Below, piece by piece: positions 57,538 through 64,000 of a stretch of 64,000 nucleotides of DNA. The stretch comes from Straminergon stramineum (Eukaryota > Streptophyta > Bryopsida > Hypnales > Calliergonaceae), in contig OY987271.1 of assembly GCA_963920665.1 (NCBI GenBank), positions 19,719,350-19,783,349 on the forward strand, read 5' to 3'. Position 1 is the first letter of the stretch. Every line of letters begins with the position of its first letter. The position numbers and the translations under genes are program-made. A model generated the notes under the pieces. The model saw only the letters and a list, made by a program, of their open reading frames with translations, ran no database searches and was not told where the DNA came from.

Positions 57538-60500
57538 GGTAGTATGCTCATAAACTATCCCTTTAAGGGTTGTTGGGCCTTTATAATGGTTTTCAGATGC
57601 TCGAAAGTATTTTCCCATATTTTCAACTTGAAGAAAAAATTGATGCGGAATCTAATACAAGTGGTTTCATATTTTTTGGAGCATTTATGAATTACTGATG
57701 AATTTCTAAAGAATTTTGTCATAGGCACCTATTTTTTATCATAGGCCTTGTAAAAGCCATACACAGAGTCTGAAAAAAAATATGGCTTGACCAAAAACAA
57801 GCACTACTACATTCAGAAAGTAATACATAAGGTTCCTAAATGTGACCATTACTAAACGTAAACAAACCAGCCTAAATTCTTTTAACATTTGTAAGAAGGC
57901 AATTGGGCAATCAATTCTCATTTCAAAAAATTATGTAGACATACCTTGGCTTTGAAATGGCCCCTCCCTGGCTCTTATTTTATCCATTGGCAAAGTATGA
58001 ACCAATACCTGACAAATCTTAATTATGCTCTGACTTTGCTGGCAATCTATTTTAGAATTACTTATTGTCCATTTCAGAGGTCCCTATAAGGTTGTTTGAA
58101 GAAGATGGTCGCAATAAGAGCATACTTCTATAGAGCATCTTTAGTACAACTAGTTTATTGGCCTTCCAAATCTATTTTAAACTTTTGATTAGTATAAGTA
58201 ACTAAAACTTGAAATCTCTGTCATTGGAAGTACATCCCAAAGTACTACGAGTATGTTCAAAAAAACTCAAATTTAGACATTTGTAAATTAAATTTGTTTG
58301 TTATGGTGAAATCTCTAAAAGCAAGCATTCCTCCAGTTGCATTCTTGGTAGTGTTAGAAAGTTGTTAGTGGGGAGGGATGCTCGGGCTTTGTTTTTGTGG
58401 CATTTAGACATACAATGTGAAAGTGATGGATTTTTGAGTTATTTTTGAATCTTAAACTATCACAAATTGTGGATCTTTGGAAAGGGAGCTAGAATGCCTA
58501 AATTATGATGAAAATTGGGCCAATGGCATAGAGCTATATTAGTTTGACAATCAAAATAAATTGTATCAAAAGTTAACTAAAATACAAAAATTACATAGGT
58601 CTTGGCAAATCATAGTTACTAAAGTACATTAGACTCCAAATTTGGGTTAGCAAAATTTTCAGCTTTGGTAATTGTGATTTGCCAACACTTCTATAATTTT
58701 GTCTTTTAGCTAACTCTTGAAGTGGTTAATTTTCACTAACAAGTATCTAAATTTGAGTTGTTTTGTACCTACTCAAAATACTTTGGGATGTGCTTATAAT
58801 GATAAAAAATTTAAATTCTAATTATATATCAATGAAATTTTAAAAATAGATTTAGAGAGTGAACACTCAACTTGGATTGAGGATGTTCTTAGTGCTTGTG
58901 ACACCAATTTACCAAAGTCATAGAATCTATAATATATTTGAAATATAATTTTATTGTTGAAATTTTCTTGTAAGAGAAGTAATAGTCAATTTAAGATTTT
59001 TCTTCAAGTGTTTGATTTTGAAAATTCACATAAATTTTAAAAGTCTTCGAAAAGTATAATTTTGCTTTTGGAAATTATTTCATATTTTCAATTGTCAAGA
59101 AATATGTACATGAGGTAAAATCTGAAATGCCTAAGGAGACATTTTTTGTCTTGAGCGGATGATTATAGGGAAGCCTCTAGGATGGAAGAAAACATTTTCT
59201 TAATTTTTTTTGTAAGGGAGCTACTTGAATCTATTTTCAATGAATCATACATGATATCCTCTCTAGTGATATTTGTTGACTTTCCAACATATGAAAATAG
59301 CAAATTGTTAGAAGAGAATTGAAGGTTGTTCCCTGCATTGTTGTCTGTGTTGTCAAAAATTGGGAACCAGCCAATAATGGGCTGAATTTACGAATTTTTG
59401 GAATTTATAAAAAATCCCAAATTTTTAAAAAACTACTAATAAACTTATAAACAGAATTCATAAAAATTAATTAAAAAATTAAAAAAGTATATTTTATGAC
59501 GTAGCAGTGTTTGTGCCATGTTATACTCCTAATGTGGTGAGTTCCCACACCTTGGGAACTCAAAATAACTTGAGGCCTCCTCATGCCCTCAAATTTCTCC
59601 TAATGCAACAACTAAAATTTGAGTGTATTTTGACAATTCTAGTTTTAAATTTTAGCCATAAAATGATTTAAAATTTTTTTTGAGTGCAACTATTGAAATG
59701 ATAAATATCTAGTTTAGTTTATATTCCAAATTGAAATTTAAAACAAATTCTTAAACCTCAATGTTTTATTGCAATTTGAACCTTCACCCAATAACTAAGG
59801 AGTGTTGACTATCTAATTTTAGTATGATATGGTACATTGATCTACGCCGTGGTGTTCTACACTATACTAACATATACCTATAGACAAAATTTTAGATTTT
59901 TTAACCCCTAAGTGCTTCAACATTTGTTCTCTAGACAATGAACAGATTGAAATGAAAGTTTCATTTTCTTAACTACTTCGATGAAAGTTATTCTAATTTG
60001 TGGAGATACATTATCAAATTGTTGTCCTATCTAAGGGTTGGATTTGGTGTTATCTGAGTACGAAGGCCATATTCATTATATTGAGACCTTTTGCACTCTC
60101 ATTTTTATCCTCAACTCGAGGATAAACCGTTTTATCTCTTTACTAGTATTTTTTCATAAATAGGTAACAAGACCAACTTTTAGAATTTCATTATAGGATC
60201 ACTATTTGAGAATTATTTATTTTTGGTTTTAATTACTATTTTTTAAAATGAATTTTCCAATAACTAGCACTCTGTCTCAAAATCTGCAAAAAGTCTCAAT
60301 ATAATGAATATGGCCATTACATATTTTTCTAAAATTACCAATGTGCAAATATGTCAAGTGGTTGACCAAACCAAAATTGCATTGACTCTAGTTCAAGATT
60401 GAATTTGCCAAAATGAGGTCATAAATTTAAAGAACACAAAATTTCAAAAAATCACCACGTGAAGAAAACCTTATTTCAAATCCATTCCAACAAATTTTAC

Positions 60501-61900
60501 TCAAAAAATGATAAATTTTTCTTGTAATTGAATCTAGAATGAATTTTGAAATTTTACTTTCAAAATTTATAAAAAAAAACTATTGGTGATAGCATTATTG
60601 AATCTAACCGTAGAGATGGAACCTAAAAAGTAAAAATCTCTTGCTTTTATTTGTATATCAATTCCAAAATGTACTTCCAAATTATACTTTATAATGATTT
60701 TTTTGAAACTATCAATTCTGGAGATGAATTTGGACATTGAAGGGTAAAGCATATTGGTTTGTAATTGATACAATTTATTTTCACTTTATTTTTAAATTCT
60801 TGATAATTTCAAATTCTTAAGAAAACATCTCAATTTTTATTTTTAAGAGAAAGTTATGACTTCTAAAAGACATATGATTAAATATTTGAAAAAACATATA
60901 AAAATCTCATTCATATACAATTGCAAAATGGAAATTTGCAAAGAAAGAGTTTGAAGTTTAAAATCTTGTTCATACTCATTAGGCTTGTCCTTTCAAGGTT
61001 AAATGAATTAGCCATTAGTTTCCACCTCAGGACATCCTTAATATACTAACCCGCCAAATATAACTCTAACTTTTCACTACTTTGTAATGAGAACTTGAAA
61101 TTTCTATCATTTGAAGCCCATTCAAAAGTAATTTAAATAGGTATGTACTAGAAATCTCAAATTTAGACATTGGTCAATGACAATAATTTGCTTCCAAAGC
61201 ACACCAGCAGACCAAAATTATAGAGGCATTAGCAAACTAAGCTGTTACCTATGCAAAATTTGGCCAATTGCACTCTAAAATGCCATGATATTGGCCAAAT
61301 TTTGCATTCTTAAGAATGATTTGCCTCAATACCTCTATAAGTCTTGTCTTCTAGTGTGCTTTTTTGAAGCAATTTATTTTCATCATCCATGCCATTGTCT
61401 AAATCTGAAATTTCTTGTACGAATTCAAAGTACTTTTGAATGCACTTCTAAGGATAAAACTTTCGTGTTCTAATCGCAAAGCAATGAAAAATTAGAGTTA
61501 TGTTTGGCGGGCTTAGATTTGTCGGATCCCATTAAAGATGCCTTTAGATGGCATCTACAATGCAACCAACTTCTAGGATGGTAATGGCATAGTGAAGGGC
61601 CAACTCCAACACACTCTCCAATGCAATTGGTATTGATCTTTCTTTAGTCCCTTACTTGCCATTTTCCTTCCCCAACCCAACAAGTAGGCAAAATATGAAG
61701 GGACTCACAATAGGAAGATTCATAATTATCATACCTTTTCAAACATTTTTAGGTGTGCCAGTAGATTGGACCTATCCTTTTTTGCATGCAAATATAGAAA
61801 CTTTTCCTTTCCTTCTTTCTATATTGCAGAAAAGTCCATTTGAAGTTTGGATTGCCTGCTTTACATTGGGTCATTTAAGAAAAAAATCACCATAAAGTTT
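57538..61900. other. AT-rich intergenic DNA, no gene seen
   Basis: The long AT-rich stretch has only short frames. 58294-58420 matches the repeat at 180-310. No transposase, tRNA or other gene was recognised. Confidence 0.55.
58294..58420 (+). repeat. Dispersed repeat, partner of about 180-310
   Basis: Both copies contain TTTGTTATGGTGA, GATCTCTA or AATCTCTA, GTTGCATTCTTGGTA or GTCGTGTTCTTAGTA, and AACTTTGTTTTG or GGCTTTGTTTTT in order. The family is unknown. Confidence 0.45.
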
Positions 61901-62024
61901 TATACCTAGAGGCTGGACCATTCCCTTTGAGACCGATTGCACAAATTTCAGCCTTTTGTCCAATCACAAATGAGGATTTTGTGTCTCTTACACAACGAAT
62001 TGGCCCAGCCTCCTCCAGGTGTAA
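61901..62024. mobile_element. Small palindromic MITE in the kelch gene's upstream region
   Basis: TATACCTAGAGGCTGG on the left and CCAGCCTCCTCCAGGTGTAA on the right are inverted copies. The interior matches the reverse complement of 19238-19352. It adjoins the GC-rich promoter or leader of the kelch gene, and part of the open frame 61937-62485 lies inside it. Confidence 0.55.
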
Positions 62025-63283
62025 GCGCGACCCTCCACTTGAAAATTCCGGTGCAGTCCGTGTTTCCGGTCATGCCTGCGGATGCTCTTACCGCAGTTCT
62101 AGATCTTCCCGCTTGTATTGATGACCTGACCTTACCTCCTATTGAGGCCCTGTCCAAGTTCGCAAGTAGATCTAGCCGCCAAAGTAAATTAAAGCTTTTG
62201 GCGGCGGGGAGCCATTGTGTCCGAGGGCCTCGAAATCTTGCACTTCGTTTTCGCCTCCGAGCTCCCCGCCTCCCGATGATTCGCGGCTACACTTCGATTT
62301 CCAAATCTGAGGAGGTAACTATTCCATTCCGCTTTCACAAATCCTTTGCAGTAATTCCCATTCGCTGTTACCAACAGTTTTTCTTGTGTCGCATTCTGCA
62401 TTACGCTCATTTGAGCTGGTTGAATGAGAAATTGAGTGAGTGGCTTTCGTTTTCTTACCTCGTGCATTTTGATGCGTGCGTTTAGGCTAGTATCTCGTGT
62501 TGATCCATCATTATGGTCATTCCAAATGAAATGTTTGTGTACTATTACCATTGTGCTCATGGCCATGTATGATTAGATATGTTTTATATATGGAGTAGTT
62601 GATTAATTGTGGTGAAGCTGATTAGTTGCTCATTTCTGTTTTAGTTAGGGTTGGCACGTTCGCTCTCTCGCTGCAAAATTCACGGCAGAACCTATCATTT
62701 TATGGGGTATTCATGTTTCTTGAGGTTGTGAAGCTTGATTTCTGGAGAGCGCTAGCTGGGGGTGTTTGGAAATCAGCTAACTGACTGAGGTGCTTTGGCT
62801 GCATTGCGTTTCGGGTAGCCTACTGTGCCCTCGTAGCGGTTCAATTCCGTATTTGAATGGTATTTGTGGAGGGAAAGGGGCCAGAGTTAGCTTTGTTTTT
62901 TCTTATGCAGCCAACTCTCTCTTAGGACATACTCTGGAATTGCGCAGTCCCTATGCATCCTAGGAGTCTCGCAGGTTGTGTACACATCTGATTGGAAAGT
63001 GTGTACATGTGAAGATCTGAACATATGTTCAAGGAGCACATCGTTCCCCGAGTCGTACGTTGTCATTAGAGGGTCAGGGTTGTGTATACTAGAATAATAA
63101 CTTCTGCGGGTTTGTGTGTTTGTATTGGCATGAAGTGTGAGACCGGCGTGGATTACGAAGATCGGGTCGACCGTACCAGGACGAATCGCGTGAAGGACTG
63201 GATCCTTGCATTTTGTGGAACATCCGAAAGTCCTCCTTAGCTTACAGTGATCTTCTCGCTCTACTTGCGAACCTTCAAGCGAG
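62025..63283 (+). other. Probable promoter and 5' leader of the kelch gene
   Basis: Sequence is GC-rich at 62030-62330 and moderately so to 63283. Open frames here (61937-62485 + and 62887-63366 -) match no protein known to me. A donor-like AATCTGAG/GTAACT at 62312 and acceptors such as TTATGCAG at 62911 or TCTCGCAG near 62974 suggest a leader intron, but this is uncertain. Confidence 0.4.
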
Positions 63284-64000
63284 ATGGGGAAGAGACGTAG
63301 TGAAGACTGTGAGGATGCAGCCCCTGGACGTCCTCGGAAAGGTGCAAGAGCCACCAACAAGGACACTCCGGATTCAGAGTTGCAGAGATTGGAGCCGAAG
63401 CCCTATTTTGTGACCATTGCTTTGGGTGCTGAAGAAATGGATTTCAAGCATCTGAATGGCATTCTCTCGTACGAAGTTTCTACTAAAACATCCAGTTGGA
63501 GGCGCCAACCCTTTACTATCCAAAGCTTTTATGAATTCGGATCCCGCCGTCATTCAGCATTTCACGTCGAAGGGCTGATCTACTGCCACCACCCTGACAA
63601 CTTGGTTCAACAGGCTGTGTTCAGTATCCATACCAAAAAGTGGCACTTGGTACCTCCGCCTCCGGAAATCAGCGAATCCCATTTGGCCCTTGGTATGACG
63701 GTTGACACGTCAGAAAAGCCCTACTCCTTCAAACTCTTCCAGGGCAGCCTTGACAAGAAGACTCAAGTGTATGATTCCAAGAGCGGATCTTGGAGCACCA
63801 GGTCATCCTTGTTGGGTTCATTGGCTCAGGACTCATTAAAGAGTGCTCCCCTTTTTGCAAGTTGTACGTCGAACAATGGTTACCTTTACCTCTCACGAGG
63901 GTCTGAAATGATCTTGGTGTATTCTATTGAGGGAGACAGTTGGTCTATACTGGGAGGGCCACCCGCGGTTAAGGAGGACGAGGAGGAGGGGGCAGGTGAA
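63284..64000 (+). CDS. Kelch-repeat protein, 3' end beyond the window
   Basis: An ATG at 63284 opens a 239-codon frame that runs off the window with no stop. The first ~30 residues are basic and low-complexity (GKRRSEDCEDAAPGRPRKG). No F-box is seen in this part, unlike most plant F-box/kelch proteins. Tryptophans at residues 72, 120, 170 and 220 end segments of the form S/G/K-x-W, spaced about 48-50 residues as in kelch beta-propeller blades (KTSSWRRQPF, TKKWHLVPPP, KSGSWSTRSS, EGDSWSILGG). Each is preceded by a strand such as AVFSIHTKKW, TQVYDSKSGSW or ILVYSIEGDSW. It ends in an acidic stretch (VKEDEEEGAGE) that probably lies between blades. Kelch propellers bind partner proteins; the partner here is unknown. 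Confidence 0.75.
   Translation, partial: MGKRRSEDCEDAAPGRPRKGARATNKDTPDSELQRLEPKPYFVTIALGAEEMDFKHLNGILSYEVSTKTSSWRRQPFTIQSFYEFGSRRHSAFHVEGLIYCHHPDNLVQQAVFSIHTKKWHLVPPPPEISESHLALGMTVDTSEKPYSFKLFQGSLDKKTQVYDSKSGSWSTRSSLLGSLAQDSLKSAPLFASCTSNNGYLYLSRGSEMILVYSIEGDSWSILGGPPAVKEDEEEGAGE

Noticed and set aside
61937..62485. ORF of 182 codons upstream of the kelch gene
   Set aside because: Its start lies inside a MITE also found at 19.2 kb and the rest is Ser/Arg/Leu-rich leader-like sequence without a known domain.

Overview
The window looks like nuclear DNA of a land plant. A few compact, GC-rich genes with GT-AG introns sit in long AT-rich stretches filled with transposon debris, and the telomere-type motif is TTTAGGG. 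The genes are plant types: a plant-only DUF868 protein, a plant-type cytosolic serine hydroxymethyltransferase (SHMT), a PRCC homolog and a kelch protein. The transposon mix (piggyBac-like, Tc1/mariner, PIF/Harbinger, CACTA, hAT-like, solo LTRs) and the protein sequences make a seed-free plant such as a moss or other bryophyte, or a fern, plausible. That placement is a weak inference.

Genes. (1) 7584-8480 (+): intronless DUF868 protein of 298 residues with a long leader that carries possible upstream ORFs. (2) 48430-50229 (+): cytosolic SHMT in three coding exons, 480 residues, with a probable intron of about 1 kb in its 5' leader. (3) 57002-55246 (-): PRCC homolog in three coding exons, 466 residues; its last exon is only 52 codons and was found by reading the reverse strand. 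(4) 63284-64000 (+): kelch-repeat protein, 239 residues open to the window edge. They are unrelated housekeeping genes and form no cluster.

Repeats. About 85% of the window is non-genic. Eight copies of a ~225-230 bp MITE start TTAACCCTTAAA and end TTTAAGGGTTAA, the signature of piggyBac elements, and a decayed piggyBac transposase lies at 37.58-39.0 kb. Decayed PIF/Harbinger (17.5-18.2 kb) and Tc1/mariner (52.8-53.6 kb) transposases are also readable. Three gypsy-type solo LTRs of ~1.3 kb are at 14.4, 27.2 and 35.3 kb, with a diverged fourth at 39.3 kb. A CACTA-type element is at 42.24-43.71 kb, a 1.2 kb hAT-like element ends just upstream of SHMT, and a 1.1 kb fold-back lies at 33.7-34.8 kb.

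The most unusual structure is a nest at 27.0-33.75 kb. An open frame is split by a solo LTR (5 bp duplication CCAAG). That LTR is split by a 4.7 kb hAT-like element (8 bp duplication GTCCAGAT). The element carries a G-rich block, three tandem ~214 bp repeats, a degenerate telomeric tract and a minisatellite of about 20 units of 81/99 bp, each with a small palindrome. The very long ORFs over the minisatellite are artefacts of stop-free repeats.
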